From an uncultured Atopobium sp. (lineage in GTDB: Bacteria > Actinomycetota > Coriobacteriia > Coriobacteriales > Atopobiaceae): a DNA stretch of 64,000 nt. Below, piece after piece: positions 54,695 to 62,664 of this stretch. The translations under genes were made by a program, and so were the position numbers. The notes beneath the pieces were generated by a model. It worked only from the letters and a program-made list of their open reading frames with translations, had not been told where the DNA came from and did no database searches. The DNA lies in contig CAMXVQ010000003.1 of the NCBI GenBank assembly GCA_947252455.1, positions 30,829-94,828 on the forward strand, written 5' to 3'. Every line of letters begins with the position of its first letter. The stretch's first letter is position 1.

Positions 54695-54980
54695 GTATCC
54701 TCCTTACAGAGTCAGTAATACAACATATTATAATTGATATGCGGCTTAAATTAACTCATTCTTGCTTCTTTACAAAGAATAACAAATAGTTTACGAACAT
54801 GTGTACTATATAGATTTTCTTATGCCATGTGTTTTACACATATAAAACATGGTACAGTGTAGTGAATTGCTTGAATTGTGTTTTGTTAAACAAACACATA
54901 CAAGACGCTACGTAAACTTCGTATATGTGAGTTTGCGCAGCTGATAGTGGTTGTTCAACGTATATTTGGAGGACAGAGCG
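54695..54980. other. 286-bp divergent region (PBP / tyrS)
   Basis: AT-rich. CCATGTGTTTT (54825-54835) and AAAACATGG (54844-54852) form an imperfect inverted repeat upstream of tyrS; its role is unknown. No T-box consensus is present, unlike at pheST. Confidence 0.4.
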
Positions 54981-56198
54981 TTGGTGTCAGTAGAAGAACA
55001 GCTTAAGGTTATTACCTCGGGTACTATGCAAATTGTTCCCATTGATGAGCTTAAGGCAAAACTCAGTCGTCAAGAACCTTTAACCGTTAAACTGGGCGTA
55101 GATCCCACATCTCCCGACCTTCATTTAGGCCATGCTGTGCCCTTGCGCAAAATGCGCCAGTTTCAGGATTTAGGCCATAACGTGGTTCTTATCATCGGAA
55201 ACGGTACGGCTCTTATTGGTGATCCTTCGGGTAGAGATTCTACGCGTCCTCCTCTTACCGAAGCCGAGGTTGAGAAAAACGCAGCTACCTATGTTGAGCA
55301 AGCTATGAAGATCCTTGATCCTCAAAAGACAAAAATTGTTCATAACGGTGACTGGCTTAAGCCTCTTGACCTCAGCAAAATGCTTGGACTTATGAGCAAG
55401 TTTAACGTAGCTCGCATATTAGAGCGTGAAGATTTTCACAATCGTTATACCAATAATCAGTCAATTTCTTTGCACGAGTTCATTTATCCCGTTTTACAGG
55501 CATACGATTCGGTTGTTGTTCATGCCGATGTAGAAATGGGCGGTAATGATCAGATTTTCAACCTTTTAGCAGGTAGAGATCTTATGCGTGCCGAGGGTAT
55601 GGAGCCGCAAATAGCTCTTACCATGCCTTTGTTGGTTGGTACCGATGGTACTAAAAAGATGTCTAAAAGTTATGGCAACTACGTTGGACTTACCGATGCA
55701 GCAGACGATATGTTTGGCAAGCTCATGTCTATCCCCGATGAACTCATTGCATCGTACTATCGTTTATGCTCAACATTTTCTTTGGAAGAAATCGATGCTG
55801 TTGATGAGCAGTTTAAGAATAAAACAGCCGATCCATATGCGTTAAAGCGCGCTTTGGCCGTAAATATCGTAACGCTTTATCACGGAGAAGGAGCAGGTTT
55901 AGCTGCACAAAAGCAGTTTGACGCCCAGTTTAAGCATCATGAGGTTCCAGATGATATTCCTGAGTTTTCTACCTCTATTGTGGAAGTTAATGACGATGGA
56001 ACGGTGTATTTAGCAAAACTTATGGTTGATTGCAATCTTGCTCCTACGGCAAGCGAAGCACGCAGGCGTATTGATGGCGGCGGCGTAAAGATCGATGGAG
56101 AAGCGGTTGCACCTAAGTCGTATAACATTTCTCATGAACGCTTACAAGTTGGTACGGTTTTACAATTTGGTAAACGTAGCTGGGCAAAGCTCAAATAG
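54981..56198 (+). CDS. tyrS: Tyrosyl-tRNA synthetase
   Basis: A 405-residue class I synthetase. The start is read as TTG at 54981 (or GTG at 54984) because TTGGAGGA lies 7 nt before it; the ATG-less extension upstream spans that site. The HIGH-type motif is PTSPDLHLGHAVPL, the KMSKS motif is intact in KKMSKSYGNYVG, and a C-terminal S4 domain follows (NLAPTASEARRRIDGGGV). The short 'DLHLGH' form matches the TyrZ-like clade. It joins Tyr to tRNA-Tyr. Confidence 0.96.
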   Translation: MVSVEEQLKVITSGTMQIVPIDELKAKLSRQEPLTVKLGVDPTSPDLHLGHAVPLRKMRQFQDLGHNVVLIIGNGTALIGDPSGRDSTRPPLTEAEVEKNAATYVEQAMKILDPQKTKIVHNGDWLKPLDLSKMLGLMSKFNVARILEREDFHNRYTNNQSISLHEFIYPVLQAYDSVVVHADVEMGGNDQIFNLLAGRDLMRAEGMEPQIALTMPLLVGTDGTKKMSKSYGNYVGLTDAADDMFGKLMSIPDELIASYYRLCSTFSLEEIDAVDEQFKNKTADPYALKRALAVNIVTLYHGEGAGLAAQKQFDAQFKHHEVPDDIPEFSTSIVEVNDDGTVYLAKLMVDCNLAPTASEARRRIDGGGVKIDGEAVAPKSYNISHERLQVGTVLQFGKRSWAKLK

Positions 56199-56265
56199 CT
56201 TTTGTTGTCGGGTGTTGATTGCTGAGCGATAATTGCCTAGTATTGATTGTTGATTGGAAGATTCT

Positions 56266-58170
56266 ATGCAGAATTGCACTCTTGCACACGTTATATTCGA
56301 AAATTCGCCGCGTTTTTATCAGTTTCCCACGCTTTACTATTTCTCAACGGCATCTTTGCAGCCCGTTAACATGTATCAAGCGAAACTTTTTGGTGACGCA
56401 ACATATGACTTTACGTCGTTTATGAACGCATGCTCTGTGCAAAAGTGGGCTACCTATACGTATGCTCAGCAATTTTTCTTGCACGTAGAATTTTTGGGGG
56501 CTCCCGCAAAAATTCAGCTTACCTATGCAAAAGCTTATGACGACCACGCTCAAACGTATCAGACATCTTACGAAATTGGCAGTTCAGCTGATGAATGGCA
56601 GACGCAAGACATTGCCTATGAGCTCGATCGTGATGTAGTTATATGCGGATTTAAAATAACAACCACTTCTGATGCAATGATTCGCAACTGCTATTACTAT
56701 ACATCGGTTGCGCCCGAGCATGTGTGTACTCCTGAGCTCGCCTTATGTACAACAACGTTCAAAAAAGAGTCCTTTATTATAAAAAATGCGCATATGGTAC
56801 GCGATTACATTTTGGCTTCATCAGAGCCCATTGCCAAGCATTTTTCTATGCACATTGTTGATAATGGGCGCACGCTTAAAGCAAGCGATGTTGAATGTGC
56901 AGGTATTGAGCTTCACCCCAATCCCAATGCAGGTGGTTCGGGTGGATATGCACGAGGTATGATCGAAGCAATGCGTCAAGAAAAGCCGGCAACGCATGTG
57001 CTGCTTATGGATGATGATGTAAGTGTTTGCCCCGAAAGCATTATGCGCAGCTTTGCTTTACTTTCAATTGTTCGCAGCGAATATCAAGAAGCGTTTATTA
57101 GTGGTGCCATGATGTGCATGGATTCTATGGATACTCGTTGGGAAGATGTTGGCCACATGACCGATACTGGTCAATGTCTTTCGCTTAAAAGCCCTGCTTC
57201 TATGGCATATTTTCAAAATATTGTGCGTAATGATATGTTGTGTTCACACCAAGATATTAAGCGTATTGCCGATAACGACCACTGCTATGCTGGTTGGTGG
57301 TACTGTGTAATTCCTGCGTCTACCATCAAGCGTTTTGGTTTGCCGTTGCCGCTGTTTGTTCGATTTGATGACATTGAATACTCTTTGCGTGTTCGTCCAA
57401 AGTTTATCAGTATGAACGGTATTGCCGTATGGCATATGGGCTTCAATACTAAATACAATGCGGCAGTTGAGCGTTACCAAACTACTAGGAATTCTTTTAT
57501 CGCGCAGTGTACTACCAATATTGCATCAGCTCATTCGTTAGTTGTCCGTTTTAGAGATCTTGCATTTGGGCTTGATATCAGAAAACTCAATTATATCGAT
57601 GCGCGTTTGGCACTTGAGGGTTTTGAAGATTTTCTTAAAGGTCCACACTATATTATGAAGCCTGGTATCGTAGAAGAGCGTTTTATGTATGCACATAAAA
57701 AGTCCGAGCATTTGTTACCAGCTGATGAGTTTAAAGCGCAGCTTAAAGATAAACTTAATTTCAATCTTTCCAATGTGTATGCGTCGTCGTACGTTTCCTC
57801 TTTTGAAAATGAGTACGACATTTCTCGTTCATTTAAGCAAAAGTTGATTGATCTTATCACGTTTAATGGGCATCGTTTTACGTGGCTGGCACATTCAAAT
57901 CCCGAGCCTGCCATTATTGACGCTGCAGGATGGACATATCCCTCAGGTGTTATTTCTCAACGAGAAAAACTGTTGGTTATTAATCGCTTTGATGGATCGG
58001 GAACTATTCGTACCCGTGACGCCCATGCTTTTCGTGAGTTGTATCATAGATTTAAGCGCGACATGAAGTTTTATAATGATCACAAAGATCAGCTTGAGCG
58101 TGCTTATCAAGAAGCTATGCCAGAAATGACTTCCGTTGAGTTTTGGAAAAATTATCTGGGAATCAAGTAA
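56266..58170 (+). CDS. GlfT2-like galactofuranosyltransferase
   Basis: A 634-residue glycosyltransferase. The start at 56266 follows GGAAG. An N-terminal beta-rich domain (about 1-150) precedes a GT-A domain whose metal motif is Asp249-Asp250-Asp251 in LLMDDDVSVCPESI. GGSGGYARGMIEAM sits just before it, and DNDHCYAGWWYCVIP, RFDDIEYSLRV and IAVWHMGF contribute the acceptor and catalytic region. The layout matches mycobacterial GlfT2 (about 640 residues), which builds galactofuran on a lipid carrier. No membrane helix is seen. It presumably acts on a wall polysaccharide started by the TagO/WecA-type enzyme at 35 kb. No UDP-galactopyranose mutase gene is in the window. Confidence 0.87.
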   Translation: MQNCTLAHVIFENSPRFYQFPTLYYFSTASLQPVNMYQAKLFGDATYDFTSFMNACSVQKWATYTYAQQFFLHVEFLGAPAKIQLTYAKAYDDHAQTYQTSYEIGSSADEWQTQDIAYELDRDVVICGFKITTTSDAMIRNCYYYTSVAPEHVCTPELALCTTTFKKESFIIKNAHMVRDYILASSEPIAKHFSMHIVDNGRTLKASDVECAGIELHPNPNAGGSGGYARGMIEAMRQEKPATHVLLMDDDVSVCPESIMRSFALLSIVRSEYQEAFISGAMMCMDSMDTRWEDVGHMTDTGQCLSLKSPASMAYFQNIVRNDMLCSHQDIKRIADNDHCYAGWWYCVIPASTIKRFGLPLPLFVRFDDIEYSLRVRPKFISMNGIAVWHMGFNTKYNAAVERYQTTRNSFIAQCTTNIASAHSLVVRFRDLAFGLDIRKLNYIDARLALEGFEDFLKGPHYIMKPGIVEERFMYAHKKSEHLLPADEFKAQLKDKLNFNLSNVYASSYVSSFENEYDISRSFKQKLIDLITFNGHRFTWLAHSNPEPAIIDAAGWTYPSGVISQREKLLVINRFDGSGTIRTRDAHAFRELYHRFKRDMKFYNDHKDQLERAYQEAMPEMTSVEFWKNYLGIK

Positions 58171-58250
58171 TCCGCATAACCGTGACAGTTAACGTGCGAG
58201 TTGGGTATAGTTGCATGAGATTTACACGTTGCGTATAAGAAAGGGTTTCG

Positions 58251-60848
58251 TTGCACGTTTGTTCACCTCACAGCTCACAAGCTAAGTTTCCTTTAGAACT
58301 TTTGGCTCCTGCAGGAAGTCCCGCTGCTTTTTATGCGGCTCTATATGCAGGAGCTGATGCTATATATTGCGCGCTTGGTTGCGATTTTAATGCGCGCCGC
58401 AGTGCAGATAATTTTTCGGACGAAGATTTTCAGCAGGCATGTAAAGACGCACATATTCTAGGCGTACATGTGTACGTACCCATTAACATCGAAATGCGAA
58501 CCGAGGAGATTCCGCGCGTATTAGCTTTGGTTGAACGTGCGTATACGCTTGGTGCTGATGCCTTTATTATTCAGGACTGGGGCGTTCTGTTTGAAGTACG
58601 CAGGCGCTTTCCACATATCGAATGTCATATTTCTACTCAGTCAAACATACATGATTGCCGCGGCATTGCATTTTGTCGCGCGTGCGGTGCACAACGCGTC
58701 ACACTTTCGCGCGAGCTTAGTTTGCCCGAATTGACTAAACTCTCAAAAGAGGGAGTTGATTTGGAATGTTTTGGGCATGGTGCCTTGTGTTTTTGTTATT
58801 CAGGTTTGTGTATGCTCAGCTCACTTAACGGTGATCGTTCTGCAAACCGCGGGCTTTGTGCTCAGCCGTGTAGATTGCATTATCGTATGTACGATGACGA
58901 AGGTCACGTATACACAATCAAGAAAAACGATCATCTTCTTTGTCCAAAAGATTATTGCGTACAAGATAAATTACAGGATATGGCACAAGCAGGAGTTTTC
59001 TCGCTTAAAATTGAGGGAAGAATGAAAAGTCCTGCGTATGTTTATGCCGTTGTTCGTGCGTATCGTATGCGTATGCAGGCACTTTTGGAACACAGAGATC
59101 TAAGCCGTGAAGAAGAACAAACCATTCATAACCTGCTGCAACGAAGTTTTAACCGTGGTTTTACTCATGCGTATTTAGATGGAACTTCGGGAAATGAAAT
59201 GATGAGCTTTGATCGCTCAAATAATCGTGGTCAATTGGTTGGAAGCGTTGTTTCATCTCGTGATTTAGGCGTGTTTAAGCGCCCGCGGCCCGATAAACCA
59301 GGTCGTTTTCGCTATAAGCCAACGGCAGAAATTACGGTGTTATTGTCTTGCGAAGTTCATAAAGACGATTTATTAGAATTGCGCGAAGATGGTCACAGCG
59401 ACTTTTTAACCTCGCGTGTTACCCATGATGCACAAGCTGGCGATACGATTATCTGTCAAACTGCGCGTCCTCTTCCGCAGGGCTGTCCTGTTCGTATGAT
59501 ACGTTCTCAAGAATTGATGGATATAGCCGATAAAGCTGCTCGTCATGTGCTTGTACGTCGTGTGCCTGTTGTGTTTTCTATATATGCACACTTGAAAGAA
59601 AAATTTATCATCACCGCTCAAACCGCAGATGGTCACGCTGTAGCCACGCTTGCAGGCGATCCGCCGCAGGTGGCAAAAACGCGCGCGCTTACTAAAGAAG
59701 ATATTATTGCGCATGTAGGACGTGTGGGAACTTCTCCTTTTGAGGTAGAATCCTTTTCTATTGATATGGACGAAAGACTTGGCATGGCGTTCTCAACACT
59801 TCATCATCTGCGCCAACAGGTACTTGAGGATCTTCAACATACCTTATTGGAGCCCACATCACAACGTGCGCGCACTGAGGCGCTGCGCCGCATGCGCAAG
59901 GGATTACCGTTTACTCAAAAGCCTACTATGGACGCACTTGCAACCGAGCTGGCGCATGGTCGTCAGAAAAATTTGCTCTTGGGCATGCGTGATAGCCGCG
60001 TGCATGAGCAATTGTCTTCCCAGCTCTTTTATGGAGCGGTTATCTGTGCGCTGGTGCCTTCGGTAGAAGCTGCATTTACCGCAATTAAAGCAGGTGCAAC
60101 CAGGCTTTATGCAACCGTTGATACGCTTTTGTACGCAAAACACCATCATCAAGCATGGCCTGCGCACCACGTTCCCATTCCTTTGTTAGACGAGGTTTGT
60201 CGTGAACGCGATCACGTGCGCAACGATTTGTTTGTACAGCGCGATAAGTCTTGTGCGGTGGGAAATATGTCCGAGCTTTTGCTTGCTCATCAAAGCGGTG
60301 CGATAAGCGAAATTAGACCTTGTGTGCCGGTTTTTAACACCTCAACTATTGAGGCACTTGCGCGATACGGTGCAAGTACCATATGGTTTTCGCCCGAACT
60401 AAGCTTGCGCGAGCTTATTGGGTTAAGTAATGCCTCACCTTTGTGTACAGGTATGCTTGTATTAGGAAGGCCTCGTACGATGACAACTGAACACTGCATT
60501 TTGCAAGCGGCAAACCAGTGTATTCATAATTGTCTTAAGTGCAGGCTGCGACAAAGGCGCATGTGGCTTGAGTCTGAGCGTGGCGATAAACATGCCTTTA
60601 CCGTTGATTTAGAAGGAAGAAGTAGGCTGTATTCGGCGCATCCGCTTGACGCAACGCCCCATATTCCAGCACTTATGGAAGCAGGCATGAATATGTTTAT
60701 GGTGGATTGCACGCTTTTGTCAACTGAACAAATTGTACAATACATCCATCATGTACAACATGCCGTTCTTGCTGGGTATAATCATAAACAGCCAAAGCCG
60801 CGCATGGTTGGTTTTTCGGCAGGCAGACTTTTTGACGAAGTAGGGTAG
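58251..60848 (+). CDS. U32-family peptidase (collagenase-like, DUF3656-containing)
   Basis: An 865-residue protein starting at TTG 58251 after AAGAAAGGG. The N-terminal U32 domain begins LELLAPAGSPAAFYAALYAG and includes the signature Cys cluster CFCYSGLCMLSSLNGDRSAN and RGLCAQPCR, which may hold an iron-sulfur cluster. A middle DUF3656-like region and a second TIM-barrel-like region with further Cys (CIHNCLKCRLRQRR) follow. Despite the peptidase name, E. coli relatives RlhA, TrhP and UbiU/V are hydroxylation enzymes for RNA or ubiquinone, so an RNA-modifying role is quite possible. Long U32 proteins of this size are common in anaerobes. Confidence 0.9.
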   Translation: MHVCSPHSSQAKFPLELLAPAGSPAAFYAALYAGADAIYCALGCDFNARRSADNFSDEDFQQACKDAHILGVHVYVPINIEMRTEEIPRVLALVERAYTLGADAFIIQDWGVLFEVRRRFPHIECHISTQSNIHDCRGIAFCRACGAQRVTLSRELSLPELTKLSKEGVDLECFGHGALCFCYSGLCMLSSLNGDRSANRGLCAQPCRLHYRMYDDEGHVYTIKKNDHLLCPKDYCVQDKLQDMAQAGVFSLKIEGRMKSPAYVYAVVRAYRMRMQALLEHRDLSREEEQTIHNLLQRSFNRGFTHAYLDGTSGNEMMSFDRSNNRGQLVGSVVSSRDLGVFKRPRPDKPGRFRYKPTAEITVLLSCEVHKDDLLELREDGHSDFLTSRVTHDAQAGDTIICQTARPLPQGCPVRMIRSQELMDIADKAARHVLVRRVPVVFSIYAHLKEKFIITAQTADGHAVATLAGDPPQVAKTRALTKEDIIAHVGRVGTSPFEVESFSIDMDERLGMAFSTLHHLRQQVLEDLQHTLLEPTSQRARTEALRRMRKGLPFTQKPTMDALATELAHGRQKNLLLGMRDSRVHEQLSSQLFYGAVICALVPSVEAAFTAIKAGATRLYATVDTLLYAKHHHQAWPAHHVPIPLLDEVCRERDHVRNDLFVQRDKSCAVGNMSELLLAHQSGAISEIRPCVPVFNTSTIEALARYGASTIWFSPELSLRELIGLSNASPLCTGMLVLGRPRTMTTEHCILQAANQCIHNCLKCRLRQRRMWLESERGDKHAFTVDLEGRSRLYSAHPLDATPHIPALMEAGMNMFMVDCTLLSTEQIVQYIHHVQHAVLAGYNHKQPKPRMVGFSAGRLFDEVG

Positions 60849-60986
60849 AAGAAGTAGGGTAGACAAAGACATAAAAATACGTATGTACCATGTGACAGAG
60901 CTTACGTTTGTAGATGTGCGCTATTGGTATTTGCGTGTTGAAATCTTGCAGAATACAAGCTCAATATAGGTGATAGGGGTACGGTT

Positions 60987-61592
60987 GTGGAAGAAACATA
61001 CGATTCGCAATTTTCGTCGTACACGGAAGGTTTTAAGAGCGATGATTTCAAAGATTTAGAGCAATCTTCAGATAACGAGTATAACGTAGCTGCAGATGCT
61101 GCTGAGCGCACTCGTGCACTTGCGGCAGATGAAGCTGCTGCGCGCACACGTGCTACCGACGTTAAAGATGATGCTTCTGAGCACACTAATGATACCCAAG
61201 CTGCTAATGATACCCAAGCTGCCGCGGACGCCCAAGCATCTGCAGATACCCAAGCGGCTACTGCAGGCTCATCTCCTGATATTTCTCCTGAGGCGCAGCA
61301 TGAGCTTGATAATTTTCAAGCGCACGAAACGTCCAGCGAAAAGCCGGCTCATGTTCCTATTAATCGCGAAATCCTTGAAGCAACGCTTGATGTCATTCGA
61401 GAAAGTCTGCAGGCTGATGGCGGTGATATTGTGCTCGTTAACGTGTCAGATGATGGCGTAGTAACGCTTGATATGGTTGGCGCGTGCGCAGGATGTCCGA
61501 TGTCTGCTTACGACATGAGCGAAGGCGTAGAGCGTATCTTAAAAGAGCATGTTCCTGGTGTTGTTAAAGTTGAACCTTCGATGATGTGGTAG
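60987..61592 (+). CDS. NFU-domain Fe-S scaffold protein with Ala-rich N-terminus
   Basis: A 201-residue protein starting at GTG 60987. The first 125 residues are acidic and Ala/Asp/Thr/Gln-rich with a hexapeptide tandem repeat and are probably disordered. The C-terminal 75 residues are a clear NifU-like domain: LEATLDVIRESLQADGGDIV and the cluster-binding Cys167-x-x-Cys170 in GACAGCPMSAYDMSEGV. NFU proteins carry Fe-S clusters to target enzymes. The disordered extension is not usual in stand-alone Nfu proteins. It overlaps functionally with no adjacent suf/isc genes; lgt follows immediately. Confidence 0.88.
   Translation: MEETYDSQFSSYTEGFKSDDFKDLEQSSDNEYNVAADAAERTRALAADEAAARTRATDVKDDASEHTNDTQAANDTQAAADAQASADTQAATAGSSPDISPEAQHELDNFQAHETSSEKPAHVPINREILEATLDVIRESLQADGGDIVLVNVSDDGVVTLDMVGACAGCPMSAYDMSEGVERILKEHVPGVVKVEPSMMW
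61188..61259 (+). repeat. Four 18-bp tandem repeats in the NFU gene
   Basis: Units at 61188, 61206, 61224 and 61242 encode NDTQAA, NDTQAA, ADAQAS and ADTQAA. Being multiples of three, changes in copy number would keep the frame and vary linker length. Confidence 0.85.
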
Positions 61593-61597
61593 ATGCT

Positions 61598-62422
61598 ATG
61601 TGGCTGAATGATTTTTACCAAACGCTTAATCCTATTGCGTTGCAAATAGGTCCTTTTATTATCAGATGGTATGCGCTCGCTTATATTGCTGGTTTTATAT
61701 CTGCTGGTATTGTGATGTATAAAACATCGCAAGCGTGGAAGATTCCTTTGGGTATTGATTGCGTAATGGGGCTGGTAAACGGAAGCATCATCGGCGTTAT
61801 TGTGGGGGCTCGTTTAGTTTACGTGCTGTTTTATGGCTTTTCATATTACAGCGAACATCCGCTTGAGGTGTTTTTTCTCAATCAAGGCGGCATGAGTTTT
61901 CACGGTGGACTTGTGGGCGCGCTTATTGCTGGATATATTATGTGCCGCTTTGTATATAAAATTTCATTTGTAACCGTGTGCGATTTGGCTGTTATTGGTA
62001 CCTGCCTGGGTCTCTTTTTTGGCCGTTGCGCTAACTTCATTAACGGTGAATTATGGGGAAAGGCTTGCGATCTTCCCTGGGGCGTTATGTTTGCTCATAC
62101 TGGCGGCGGATTTGTATATCGTCATCCTTCACAGTTGTACGAAGCTGTGCTTGAAGGCTTGGTTATCTTTGCCGTGTTGTTTACGCTTGCTCACTCAAAG
62201 AAGCGCAGGTATGAAGGGGAGTTTATCGGTATTTTTCTGGTGATGTATGGCGCATTTCGCTTTTTGGTCGAGTTTGTGCGCCTGCCCGATGCGCAGCTTG
62301 GATACCTATGCGGAACTGATTGGCTTACGATGGGACAATGCCTTTCGCTGCCACTGATCGTGTTGGGTGTGCTTGTTCTTTTTTGGGCGTTTACGCGCAA
62401 AATTGAGCATCATTTGGCGTAA
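61598..62422 (+). CDS. lgt: Prolipoprotein diacylglyceryl transferase
   Basis: A 274-residue membrane enzyme that adds diacylglycerol to the lipobox Cys of prolipoproteins. The ATG at 61598 is five bases after the upstream stop, so it is probably translated by coupling; an overlapping GTG at 61586 is the alternative. Seven membrane helices are apparent. Key motifs are GARLVYVLFYG, the essential His in GGMSFHGGLVG and the signature GRCANFINGELWG with Arg, Asn and Glu. The substrate set would include the lipoprotein at 32.7 kb. Confidence 0.96.
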   Translation: MWLNDFYQTLNPIALQIGPFIIRWYALAYIAGFISAGIVMYKTSQAWKIPLGIDCVMGLVNGSIIGVIVGARLVYVLFYGFSYYSEHPLEVFFLNQGGMSFHGGLVGALIAGYIMCRFVYKISFVTVCDLAVIGTCLGLFFGRCANFINGELWGKACDLPWGVMFAHTGGGFVYRHPSQLYEAVLEGLVIFAVLFTLAHSKKRRYEGEFIGIFLVMYGAFRFLVEFVRLPDAQLGYLCGTDWLTMGQCLSLPLIVLGVLVLFWAFTRKIEHHLA

Positions 62423-62562
62423 TAGACATACTCAGCAGGCTAGAGTGCTTTTTTCCTAGTTCAATTTATACATGCTTGATGTTATGAGTTAATATAAAAT
62501 TTAATATATTACTTTACTTTTACACCATGCGTCCTAAAATTAAAACGTTTGGTCTTATATAT

Positions 62563-62587
62563 ACATTGCAATTTTTGTATGCAATGT
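62563..62587. other. Hairpin upstream of the surface protein gene
   Basis: ACATTGCA (62563-62570) and TGCAATGT (62580-62587) form a perfect 8-bp stem with a 9-nt loop, itself flanked by TGGTC/GACCA arms. It could be the lgt terminator (no T run) or an operator or leader structure for the surface protein gene. The rest of 62423-62664 is AT-rich without a gene. Confidence 0.45.
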
Positions 62588-62664
62588 GACGACCATTTGG
62601 GAGCGCGTTATCTGTTTTTATACCTTTAACGTGCATGTTTTGTAGAAAGGACAGGTTGGTTTTT

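Noticed and set aside
54695..54980. T-box before tyrS
   Set aside because: No GGTGGTACCGCG-like motif or terminator/antiterminator pair is present.
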